A stretch of DNA of 64,000 bases from Exobasidium rhododendri. Its lineage: Eukaryota > Basidiomycota > Exobasidiomycetes > Exobasidiales > Exobasidiaceae. Where the stretch lies: NCBI GenBank assembly GCA_026210745.1, contig CP110630.1, forward strand, positions 6,014,001 through 6,078,000, given 5' to 3'. This document shows, one piece after another, positions 20,695 through 30,635 of the stretch. Both the position numbers and the translations under genes were made by a program. The notes beneath the pieces were generated by a model that was not told the DNA's origin, ran no database searches, and worked only from the letters and a program-made list of their open reading frames with translations. The number at the start of each line of letters is the position of its first letter. Position 1 is the first letter of the stretch.

Positions 20695-21498
20695 TCATGC
20701 CTCAGTACTCGAGTCAGTCCTCACAAGAGGTTTAGCGTCACTCGTTGTCCCTCTTGTCGGAACATGGCTCTTATGTCTAGCCACTCGTCTGCAAGCCTTG
20801 GATACGCAGCCTTTGACTTTGGCGGTAGTGTGCGAAATCTGCTGAAGGGTAGATCCAAAACAGCCCTCTACACTAAAGTCGTCTGAGATCTCGTGAAGCA
20901 TTTGATAGTGCAGTGCTAGAAGAGCGTGCTGATTGGCGCAATGGAGGTGCCGACTTCTTTGCACCGGATCCAGTATCACGGCCTTACTTGCTTGCAGGGC
21001 TGTCAACGTCCCCAGTGCCACAGTGTCAGCTACGTGCTCAGTGGCTTTCTTTAATGAGTCGACTCGAGTCCGATCTACAGCACGGTGTATGCTACGTTGG
21101 TCGCCTTCACTACCTCTGAATAGTACTCTGGCCTCCTCGACTGCTTTACTTGCATGCTCTGCTGTCTCGGTGGCAGACTTGTGCACTGGACCCCAGATCG
21201 GTTCGTAGATCTGGAAAAGCTCACTTGCCTGCTGATGATATTGTTCTCGGTGGCTTCGGATGTGTGCCAGATTAGAGTAGTGTCCTCCACTGTGACTGCT
21301 TTGCGCTTGTTCTTCGATTGCGGAAGAGTAGGTACTGATGGGAAGGTGCGGCATTTGATGCGGCCTTTGATCGTGTGAAGGGTAAGGAACGCTGTTCATC
21401 TCCATCTCGTTCATGATCTGGGACAAGCGATTCGTGACGGGATAGCATGATGCGAGAGAAGCTACGAGACTGAACGAAAGTATCACAAATGCGAGCAT
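20695..21498 (-). CDS. Predicted secreted protein, 267 residues; paralogue of the 54.6 kb gene
   Basis: One exon. A signal peptide (MLAFVILSFSLVASLASC) is followed by a disordered His/Ser-rich stretch, then a helical domain from about residue 85. That domain shares a layout with the protein at 54643-55500: an RxIHRAV block, then ASKAVILDPVQ, QHALLALHYQMLHE, and a C-terminal GCFGS ... KGCVSKACRRVAR segment, against ERIHRAV, NSKVVLGVLG, EHAVLALTHTGLHH and GCIGS ... HCVGGVCRKVAN. Identity is low but order and spacing agree, including the cysteine pattern. The family is not one I recognise. A TATA-like TATAAAT is 233-239 bases upstream, farther than in the other members. Confidence 0.66.
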   Translation of the reverse strand: MLAFVILSFSLVASLASCYPVTNRLSQIMNEMEMNSVPYPSHDQRPHQMPHLPISTYSSAIEEQAQSSHSGGHYSNLAHIRSHREQYHQQASELFQIYEPIWGPVHKSATETAEHASKAVEEARVLFRGSEGDQRSIHRAVDRTRVDSLKKATEHVADTVALGTLTALQASKAVILDPVQRSRHLHCANQHALLALHYQMLHEISDDFSVEGCFGSTLQQISHTTAKVKGCVSKACRRVARHKSHVPTRGTTSDAKPLVRTDSSTEA

Positions 21499-21964
21499 GA
21501 CTGTCGAGGAGGAAGGAAAAAGTATACGTCGATGAGTAGGACAGTCCAGCCCGGTGATCCTGATGCATGGACCAGGACAAGGCGCCCAAGTTCGGTGCCT
21601 GATCGGTCAAGATTACAAGGCAGTGCAGTATATCACCACAAGCTGAGTAGTACCACGTAATCCACAGGTAGATGCACAGCCCGATATAGAAGACAAAGTC
21701 CGAGGACCTCCCATGGGAAGAAGGCTCCTGATTTATACGCCTCAAATGCTCAAAGGAGAGTCGACGAGGCAAAGCACATGAGGAGGAAGGCCTGCATCGG
21801 CTGTGCTGCCGGACCTCACTATCAACGCTGTGATCGTTGGTCTATTCTGCTGCGCCTTGCAAAGAAGACTTCACAGCTTCCAAAGCCAGAACCAAAGCCG
21901 ACCCTCAAAATGATTTGAATTTACAAGTGATGTACAGATAGATGATCTTGCCGCTGGCAATCGT
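21499..21964. other. Intergenic
   Basis: This is the promoter of the secreted-protein gene; a TATAAAT on the minus strand lies at 21731-21737. It is also the 3' flank of the ING gene. Nothing else is supported. Confidence 0.4.
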
Positions 21965-23329
21965 CTATTTCTTGTTTCTTTTGGTGTACTTTCTCTTTGG
22001 CTTTTGACCATTGCTTCCATCAGCACCACCTCGCTTGCTCCCGTACCCTGGTGGTAAGCACGGCGCGTTGGGTGGAAAGGTGCCTGATCCCTTGTATCCT
22101 GGCGGGGCGCAGAACAGACAGTACCACCGCCCTTTTGGGGGAGCTGTCAAGCCTACACAGTGATAGTGGAACCACTCCCGAGGACAATCCTCGTCGTCGC
22201 ATGCTACCATATCTCCCGATGAAACTTGATCGCAGTAGCAATACTTTGGTTCGTTTGGGTCAATGGCCATATCTGTCATAAGAGAGGCCGACAAATTTGA
22301 GGAATCCATTTCGCCTATCGTTCTGTCCTTCGTTGCACCCTTCTTTCTCTTGGCAAGCGTTACAGGAAGTGGTGTGCTCTGATTGCTCATCACACTGTCA
22401 TCTCCCCACTGCGTCTGACCTTCTCTGCGATTGTATAAGTTGTCGCCCTCACTGATTCCCAACGCATCTCGAACGCCCCTACTCGCTTCTGTTCCGGCTC
22501 GAAGTCCCAATAGTAGACTGCTCTCACTCCTTTGCAGATCTCCATCCAATCGTCGAATATGGCGATCCACCCAGTCATAAGCCGTGACGGCCAGTCCGAC
22601 CTTCTCTTCTGCAGCTCGAATAGCTTCCAATGATGCGTCTGCAACTTTCCGCAGCATTACTTGACGTTCCTCTCTTGCCAATTCCGACGTAGATGGAGCT
22701 GCATTCGGTGGTGCAGACGGCGATTCTTCCACCAGCAATGCTTCCACTTCATGAAAAGCACCATCGTCATCTTCTCCCTCTGCGTCTCGATCGCTACTAG
22801 TGCCGTACTCTGGGTGAACGACCTCCGGGACTGCGACCTTGGCAGCAGGCTTTGCTTTTTGAAGTAGCATGGCAGAACGCTGTGCTATTCGAGCGTCACG
22901 ATATGACTTTGCATGTGAAGCGGTAGCCCTGATACGATCTTGCATTTTGAACTCCAATTCTTTCATCAAGGCAAACGTCCTGTGTAGCTCCAAGGGTAGT
23001 TGCTCCACGATCTCGTAGTATTCCTCCGCCCACCTCTCGTAACGCTTTATCTTCTCTTCCTCTAGCGTTTCTTCGTCAACCTCGCCCTCTCCAGCACCAT
23101 CCTCCTTGACTTCATCTTCTTCTTCATCACGAATTTTGCTTGTCAATTTGATCACCCTCCTGCTGCTCCGCGTTGCAGCAGCAGCTGGTGGTGGTGACCT
23201 ACTTGCCTCTGCGCCTTTTTGATCGGTCTTGATTCCGTTTGCTACGACTGGACTATCCTGGCTGCGCAGTCTAGCGCGTGTGAGGGTCCTTGATGGTCTG
23301 ACCGATGATGGCGATGTAGATGCTGACAT
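21965..23329 (-). CDS. ING-family PHD-finger protein
   Basis: One exon, 454 residues. An ING N-terminal helical domain is at about residues 95-150 (RYERWAEEYYEIVEQLPLEL, then FALMKELEFKMQ), preceded by a basic and acidic low-complexity head. The C-terminus has a PHD finger at about 360-412: CYCDQ, ACDDEDCPREWFHYHC, WYCLFC, with the full Cys4-His-Cys3 ligand set and the aromatic residues that bind H3K4me3. A Lys-rich tail (KPKRKYTKRNKK) follows. ING proteins (yeast Yng1, Yng2, Pho23) direct histone acetyltransferase or deacetylase complexes to methylated H3K4. Which complex it joins cannot be told, though the length and long linker are nearer Pho23 or Yng2 than Yng1. Confidence 0.9.
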   Translation of the reverse strand: MSASTSPSSVRPSRTLTRARLRSQDSPVVANGIKTDQKGAEASRSPPPAAAATRSSRRVIKLTSKIRDEEEDEVKEDGAGEGEVDEETLEEEKIKRYERWAEEYYEIVEQLPLELHRTFALMKELEFKMQDRIRATASHAKSYRDARIAQRSAMLLQKAKPAAKVAVPEVVHPEYGTSSDRDAEGEDDDGAFHEVEALLVEESPSAPPNAAPSTSELAREERQVMLRKVADASLEAIRAAEEKVGLAVTAYDWVDRHIRRLDGDLQRSESSLLLGLRAGTEASRGVRDALGISEGDNLYNRREGQTQWGDDSVMSNQSTPLPVTLAKRKKGATKDRTIGEMDSSNLSASLMTDMAIDPNEPKYCYCDQVSSGDMVACDDEDCPREWFHYHCVGLTAPPKGRWYCLFCAPPGYKGSGTFPPNAPCLPPGYGSKRGGADGSNGQKPKRKYTKRNKK

Positions 23330-23752
23330 ACTTGCCGCTCAAGGCTGCATCATACGAGCCAGGAGAAGAAGAGGTGCAAGCAAGACGAACAACAGGCTAG
23401 AGAGCGGCGCGTTAAGAGCGTTGATGAAAAGTTACGCGTCTTCGTGGTCCCATGGCGCTGCAACACGCACTGCACAGACCCAGCATTGACGATGATTCAC
23501 CGGCAGACAAGAAAGATGACCTCCCCCATCACCCACAATCAAGCATCACCTACGAGCAAGAAACACACGAAGAACACCAAAGGTAGCAGGTCTCATTGGT
23601 CATGCAAGGTCACGTTTAAATGTAGATTAAGATTCACAAGCAAAGATGGAGAGATTCAGGGAAGAATTACGGACAGGCGCGAGATTTGATGTGCGTGGGG
23701 AGGGAAAATGAGAGAGAGAGAGAGAGAGACACGATTCTACTTTGTGCAATCT
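23330..23752. other. Intergenic with a GA microsatellite
   Basis: This is the upstream flank of the ING gene and 3' flank of the protease gene. A (GA)10 run spans 23710-23729, close to the protease stop codon. No gene is supported. Confidence 0.5.
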
Positions 23753-25528
23753 TCAAGGGCTGCTCTTAGTAGCGTTGTTGAAGATTAGCAGATTAGGGCT
23801 GCCGTTGACTTCTTGTAACTTGCCGGGTGTGGCTAATTTGATCAATGCCTTCTTCAAGTCGGTGGGGTGAAGAACGCTGCCGACAGCTGGCTCCTTGGGA
23901 GTAGGAGCAAGGGAGACTTGCTTTTCACCTCCAAAGAGAGTGCTGATCATATCCAAAACAAAGGCGGGAGCAGGGAGGATGTTTTGAATCTTGCTAGCAA
24001 AGGAGGAGGTGTAGTCTTGGAAGGAGACCATCTTGGCGTTGACAGGGTGGCCAGAGGGAAGGGCGTCTGCGACAGTGGCAAATTCCTTTGAGCCGTAGAT
24101 GGACAACAAGTAGGCGAGCATACCGACGACGTGGGGACTTGCCATACTAGTACCACTGATCGTGTTGGTGCTCTGGTTTCCAGTGTTCCAGGTACTGAGG
24201 ATGTTCAAACCAGGGGCAAAGATGTCGACACATTTGCCTACGTTACTGAACGATGCACGAAGGTCGTTCAAGGTACTGGCACCGACAGTGACGGGGTTGG
24301 GGGCGCCGGCTGGTGAAACATTGCATGCATCTTGGTTTTCATTTCCTGCAGCGACACCGAAATGCATACCCGAAGTGACAGCACCGTTCACGGCCTTGTC
24401 GAGACTAGGGCTCTTTCCACCTCCCAAGCTCATATTGGCAACGAAACCCTTGTGCTTTTGCGATTTGGTACTGGATGGGTTCATGGCCATTGCCTTGGTC
24501 GCTTTCTTGGCGTCTTCAACGGCCCAGAGGACTCCTCCGACGACATCAGCCATCGTACCACTTCCACCGGAGCCCAGAACCTTGACGGCGACAAGCTCAG
24601 CCTTCTTGGCAACACCGTATTTGCGAGATCCAATTGTACCTGCACAGTGGGTACCGTGTCCGTTTCCGTCTTCGTCTACATCGTTTTGAGGAATAGTCTT
24701 TCCCCATCGGGCTCGACCTTCAAATTCGTCGTGCTTGATGTTGATACCCGTGTCGATGATGTAGGCAGTGACACCTTCACCTCCGTGGTAGTTGTACAAG
24801 TACTGTCCAAAGTTCTTGAACGAGACGCCATCTCGGTGAGAGACACGGACGAGACCCTGCAAGGTTTCGTGGAGAGAAGGAGGGTAGGCGCAGTTGAAAA
24901 TGGGTAAGGAGATAAGAGAATGCGAAGGCAGCTGTCAGTGTACGTTCTAGCACAAATATAGAGGGGTCTTTGTACGACTCACCCAAGGAGCACCCTTTTC
25001 GATTTCCTGAGTCTCTATCGAGTCAGAGGCAACGGATGCCTTCTGATCGAAGGACACGGGGTAGCCCATGTCCCAGACCATGGAGCCGTCGTTGCCCATC
25101 TCTTGCGTTGTTACGACTGTATCCTGCTCAACACTATCGACTTCGGGATGAGCTCGAATGTAAGCAAGTACATCGTCACTGAAAGCACCAGAGTAACCTT
25201 GCAGGACTCCTTCGACGTCGTAAACTTGTCGAATACCTCGCTCCTCTTGACTAGCTAAATGAGCAGAGGCTACATCTTGAGCAGTTGCGATGGTTTGACG
25301 ATGAGCTAGGAAGGTGGTTGCGTCCACATCATCCTTCAACGTGACAATGTAGTTGCCCTTGATAGCCTTACGAGCCGATTGAGTGTTGAAGGCGGCAGGA
25401 GCGTGGGGGATATCGTAGTTCAATTGAGAGGGAACAAAGGCAAGCTGTTGACCGGCCTGGTTGACAGGGGCAGCCAACGTCGTGGAGGCTGCGACAGCAA
25501 GACCTGCGATTGTGGTCTTGAGAAGCAT
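23753..25528 (-). CDS. Subtilisin-like serine protease (S8A, cerevisin/proteinase K type)
   Basis: Exons 25528-24983 and 24856-23753 join to 549 residues. A signal peptide (MLLKTTIAGLAVAASTTLAA) is followed by an I9 propeptide (NYIVTLKDDVDATTFLAH to VEQDTVV), then the catalytic domain beginning APWGLVRVSHRD. The triad is intact: Asp in IIDTGI (about 217), His in GHGTHCAGT (about 249) and Ser in GTSMASPH (about 419). The oxyanion Asn is in AAGNENQ. About 100 residues follow the usual end of the fold. Such enzymes are either vacuolar (Prb1) or secreted; the sequence does not decide, but the lack of a Prb1-style long acidic/His propeptide region slightly favours secretion. The single intron falls just after the propeptide. 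Confidence 0.95.
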
Positions 25529-26317
25529 CTTTGGATGTGGTAAGAAGTAGAAATGCTAGGGAGGGAGAATTGTGCTAGACAGAAAGAGTGACTCCAAAGA
25601 TAGGAGTGTAGTGAGTGAGTCAAAGCAGGAGATTGGGAGCGGGCGGGGGAAAAAGGCTAAGCAACTCCCCCCCCCCCTCTACTTTACCGCATCGATCCGG
25701 CACATCCACTGTCTCGAGCAAGCTCCACTCCACTTTGGGTATCAGAAAGTGGATCTAAAAGTGAGGTGACGCGCGGCTTAGCAAGAGCGATAAGCGGTGG
25801 ATTTGATCGTTGATGTGTGGCACTGCTCGCGTGGTCTTGTTGCAAGCAGCCGCTAACCGGAGGTCAACGGAGTCCAACACCGTCCCTTGTGAGATTTGAA
25901 GCTGAGAATGCGTCTCTCCTTTGGATTGCGTCGAATAATGAGCAGGAAGGTGATGACGTGACCTTGTTCGCCTTCCCGATAGGATATAGTGCAGCTGCAG
26001 CTGCACCAGAATTCGGGTCAAGAAGGTAGAGCATACACTCTGTCTCTGAGGGACTATCTAGACCGGAAGGTGAAAAACTCAATTGACAAGCAACACTGCA
26101 GTAATACTGAAAGGTGGTGATTTGATTGCGCTCGTCGTCAAATGAGAATATTTAAATACAACAGGGATCGAGGAAGACCAGTATACTTGGATCGACACCA
26201 CTAAAAATCTTCTTGAGAAGTCTGAGTGTGTCGATGCAAGGGAGTGTGTGACAATCGACTTTGTTGTCTTCCGATGGCCGATAGTTACCAGGGCAGCTGC
26301 GTGAAAGACCCGCAGGA
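25529..26317. other. Intergenic with a poly-C tract
   Basis: This is the promoter of the protease gene and the 3' flank of GGC1. A C-run of about ten bases lies near 25668-25677. No gene is supported. Confidence 0.45.
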
Positions 26318-27418
26318 TCAGACATACTTGCCAAAGAAGGGAATCAAAGATTGAGCCAGGGTGAAGGAGAAGATCAACTTTGGTCCGACGACTAGAATCT
26401 TGGGAGTAAGTCCTTTGAAGAAGGATGAAAAGCCTTCATTCTTGATCATATCTTTGATGATGGTCACACCGCCAGTCGTACTTTCGAAGTTGGCGTTTTG
26501 TATCCTTGTCTTGACAACATCAAGGGGAGCGGCAACTGTAATGGAAGCAACAGCTCCTCCTATACTAGCCACGAAGTTCTGTCCCCAGGTCGCCTTGTTG
26601 TAGTCTTCCAGTCCGAATAAGTATTCCTTGGTAAAAGCGCTGCCTCCGAAGAGAGCAAATGAACCGGGTGCATTTCGAGCTGCAGTCCAACCCCATCCTC
26701 TGTAGAGAGCGAACCCTTCATCCCCGACGATACGAAGGAATCCTCTGGATCGGAAGGACTCCGGATTTGTCTGCCTCTTGATCTTGAGCACATCGAGGGG
26801 CAGTAAGACAATCTCACCAATCCCGGTCAAGCTGCGAGGAGAAGGAGAAGCAGTCATCAGTCTCCGCCTGCGAACAAATGTATGCGGGTATCGCACGGCC
26901 AAACGCACCTTCCTGCCGTGGCCGACATGACACTCTTTCCATTTCGCTCCCCAAAGGTGCTCTGGAACCAAGGCTTGTAATGTGTTGTGAGATAGTCGTT
27001 GAAGTAAGGTTGACCACCAAACTTGTAAATCCTTTGCAGGACCTTGTAGCCTGGAATAGTTGAATCTCTGTTCAGAGCCGCGATTGTATCAGCCGTACCC
27101 TTACATGCTCACCTGCTGCGTATCCTAGACCGGGAAAGAGTGAGAAGAACTTGGTGCCAGCACTTGCTGTAGCTTTATCTTTGAAAACAACTTGCATCGT
27201 CTGTGGAAGGGAAGTAATTCAGCATGTGAGGCGAGGTACAAGGCCACTAGAGCTCTGCTACGCACCTTGGCTGTCTTGTCCTTGTTACTCATCAGACGCT
27301 TAGCAACAGTGTCGACGGGGTGGAAGACCATGAGTTCGGCGATACCAGCTGTGCCTGACCCAAGCAAACGAGCTTGGGCAGAATCACGCTGTTTTCCCAT
27401 AGCAAGAGGAGGAGACAT
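26318..27418 (-). CDS. GGC1: Mitochondrial GTP/GDP carrier Ggc1
   Basis: Exons in gene order are 27418-27266, 27200-27113, 27050-26909 and 26831-26318, giving 298 residues (yeast Ggc1 has 300). Matches to Ggc1/Yhm1 are near-continuous: ARLLGSGTAGIAELMVFHPV, LFPGLGYAAGYKVLQRIYK, GIGEIVLLPLDVLKIKRQTN, GWGWTAARNAPGSFALFGG, APLDVVKTRIQN and a C-terminal LAQSLIPFFGKYV. It brings GTP into the mitochondrial matrix in exchange for GDP, and yeast mutants mis-handle mitochondrial iron. The stop at 26318 follows directly after FGKYV. It is divergent from the MATE gene with 326 bases between starts. Confidence 0.96.
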
Positions 27419-27744
27419 CTTGTGGTGATAGTATGTATGTACGAGTAGGTGTAGGGACTCAGGCGGAAGCGAGGAGGAAAAGATAATGAAGTTTCGGGGC
27501 CGTGCCTGTACAGATCTTCCAAACGAGGAGTATCTCTCTCTTCAATGAGACTTTCGAGATAAAACCAAGAGGCGACAAAAAAGTTCAACCAAGGAGAAGC
27601 ACGTGGGCGCTAAGGAGACTGCCCCATTCCAAAATTTCAAGTTCAGGCGTTTAAGCTAAAAGACGGGTTGGTGTCATGGCGGGCTGACGGGAAGGAGCAC
27701 ACACAGCAACACCTAACTCTGGGAATACACGGCCTTATTGCGAT
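27419..27744. promoter_or_regulatory. Shared promoter of GGC1 and MATE gene with CACGTG
   Basis: 326 bases between divergent start codons. A CACGTG is at 27600-27605. No TATA box is evident. Confidence 0.45.
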
Positions 27745-30370
27745 ATGAGCTTCCCGACGAAGCTTTTGAGCTCAAGTGAGTGGGCGTTACTATCACAAAA
27801 ATGGGTTCGTGAAGATGCTAACAATCGTGGTTCTTCATTGCAGCACCGACTATACAGCGTGACTATGCCATTGTGAAGCATCAGATCGCTTCATCAAGCC
27901 AAAAGCAGCCTTCTCCTCTGTCCCGTCGCTTGGCAGAAAGAGACGAGGAGGAAGCCCTGGAGGACAGCACAGATCAAGATAATCTTTCGAATGTTTCCAT
28001 GCCCGGCGAAACGTCGAAGCGACGTAGAACACAGTCTGGAAGTCGCTCGAGTAGGACAAGTGCCACTAATGTGTACAATGTGCCAGCTGACCATCACAGC
28101 AGAGGAGGCAGATCTGCCAATCTACACGGCGCCATCTCGATAGCCTCGCCAGAAGGAAACAGGAGGCCGAGTATGGCTGCCGGTGATTCATACGGCGGCT
28201 ACACACAGATCGTCGGAATACCTTCTTCCTACATTCTAGGAGGCCAACACATGATGCCACCAGCCGATGCCGATCTGCGATCACAAGACGAGATTATGAG
28301 TCAGGAAGGAGATACGAGCGATGTGGAATATGAGTACATCGATGACGAGCCAACGCCAAGACCGATGAAACCTCGTACGGGATGGCTCTCACCTACCGAT
28401 CAGACACCTCGTCCACAGCCCAATCGCACAGGATACCTTCAAAATTCAGCTGCCACGGAATCCAGTCCGCTCTTAGCATCGTATGACTCTGAAACACCAC
28501 CTTCCATGCCTTCTCGAGGATCAAGCTGGTCTAAGCCTGGAGGTGCTAATGCTAGTGGGTGGGATATCCTGCAACCAGGTCCACCTGGCCAAGAAGAGCT
28601 GGATGAAATTGCAGGGGAAGAGCCAACGAATTTATACACTCGAGAGATAAGAGTCCTCCTTACCTATCTCATCCCGACTTGGGGAACTCACATACTGGAG
28701 CTGTCTCTCAACATCGTCTCTGTGTTCAGCTTGGGGCATCTAGGCGTCAACGAGCTGGCCGCTTCCAGTCTCTCTTCCATGACGGCCAACGTGACGGGAT
28801 ATTCAGTCATTGCCGGCTTTGTCTCCGCGCTTGACTCACTACTACCCGGTGCATACACCTCGCAACCAAAGACGGTCGGTCTTCTCACACAGAGAATGGC
28901 TACCATCGTTGCCATGATGCTGCCTGGTATCATCGCGATCTGGCTTCTTTCTGAACAACTGCTCTTACTGTTGGGACAAGACCCAATCGTCGCAAAGCTG
29001 GCCGGAGTTTACCTTCAGATCCTTGCTATCGGGTTACCCGCTTATGCTGGCTTTGAAATTTGCAGAAGGTACCTTCAAGCTCAGGGCCTGTTCCATGCGC
29101 CCACTGTGGTGCTCCTCTTCGTCAGTCCGCTCAATGCTTTCCTGAATTGGCTGTTGGTATGGGGTCCCGATTCGGTCAGACTTGGTTTCATTGGGGCGCC
29201 AATTGCCTCTGTCATTTCGTGAGTAGTTGAATTGGGGTCTTCCTTGACAATCGCGCTTTACGTATGCTCATCTCGCTTTGCTGCTCTTGTGCTCCACACT
29301 GCTCAGCACCTGGCTGATGTTCCTCTTGTGCTTTGCGCAATGCTGCGTCGCTCCCAGAGTTGCTTGGGATGGATGGACCCGGCTTGCTTTCACTGGTTTG
29401 AAGCCCATTGCTACAATAGGTTTCCACGGCACCGTTGCTATGGTCTCAGAATGGTGCGTTACCCTTTGCCACCCGCCCTTGTTTGCCGACAGAGTCTGGC
29501 AGAGTGACTGACAGCCTTACTCTCCAACATTACTAGGTGGTCTTGGGAGATTGTCGGCCTGACTACTAGTTTGCTGGGTACCGCTGACCTTGCGGCACAG
29601 TCTGTGCTCCTGGTCAGCTCGAGCATTGTATATCAATTGCCCTATGCTCTTTCGGTGGCAGCGGCCGTACGAGTCGGCAACTTGCTGGGAGCTCTTCAGC
29701 CCAAGCAAGCGAAAGTGTCTGCTTACATGGCCTTGGCTCTTTCCATACTTGGTGGTGCATTCAATTCCGCCTTATTTTTGATCTTTCGAAGTCGATGGGG
29801 CAGTTGGTTCACCGCTGATCCTGTGGTGATAAAACTCATCTACGATGTCCTTCCAGTTCTGGCTGCTTTTCAGCTTGCCGACAGTCTTTGTGGTGTCGCT
29901 TCTGGAATCCTCCGTGGAATCGGTAGACAGCAAGCAAGTGCCGTCGTCAATGTCACTGCTTACTATGCCATCGGTAAGTCAGCTTGCTCCGGAGTAGTTA
30001 TGCCGCTGTTCAGGCACAGTATGCTTACATCTAGATTCTCTCCTTCGTCCTCAGGTATCCCCATCGGACTGCTCTTGACCTTCAGTCGCCTTCAATGGGG
30101 ACTTGCAGGTCTCTGGTATGGTCTGACGATCGCCTTAGTGTACGCGGCATTCTTCAGTTGTCTCATTATCAAGAGAGCTGTGAGTAGTGGTGGACTCTGA
30201 CTGATCCTTCAGTACGCTAAAACGCTTTCCATTCCCCTCTACCTTATCTTCCCTTTCCTCTTCCGCAGGACTGGGATCTTGAAGTTCAAAAGACACTGGA
30301 GAGGATGGGCGTCCACTCTCAGAAACCAGACGATCCAGAAAACAGCCCCCCGGTAAACTCCCATATTTAA
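27745..30370 (+). CDS. MATE-family multidrug and toxin extrusion transporter
   Basis: Exons 27745-27775, 27844-29218, 29307-29453, 29537-29973, 30055-30179 and 30269-30370 join to 738 residues. A first exon of ten codons (MSFPTKLLSS) is needed because no in-frame ATG exists near the start of exon 2. The N-terminal 250 residues are hydrophilic, Ser/Pro-rich and acidic. They are followed by two MatE halves with about 12 membrane segments; typical pieces are GHLGVNELAASSLSSMTANV, FVSALDSLLPGA, RRYLQAQG, SSIVYQLPYALSVAAAVRVG and GVASGILRGIGRQQASAVVN. By family it is a proton- or sodium-coupled antiporter (yeast Erc1 is the model) for cationic organic compounds; localisation to plasma or vacuolar membrane is open. 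Confidence 0.93.
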
Positions 30371-30635
30371 TTATCCTAAGCTTGCATTACTCCTCCCTCA
30401 TGTGTATACACCCTCACATTGCGTATGATTGCTACGCTACCTCACTATATCATCACCTTAATAGAGCGGGATACCGAGGCGGGGGATGCATTCCACAAAT
30501 ACGTGTAGAGTACACACACACACTTTGCAAGCATAGCGTCACTCTCAACGCGATATCATACGGACGCGAAAGAAGATTGACGCGCACGGATGTTTTCTTA
30601 CACTTCTTCCGAGACCTGTCTTGGCTGCCTCGCTC

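Noticed and set aside
26287-26323. A GTATGT donor next to the GGC1 stop with a downstream CAG that would extend the protein by about 50 residues
   Set aside because: The intron would be only 31 bases, shorter than any other supported here, and the unspliced end FGKYV already matches the normal carrier length.
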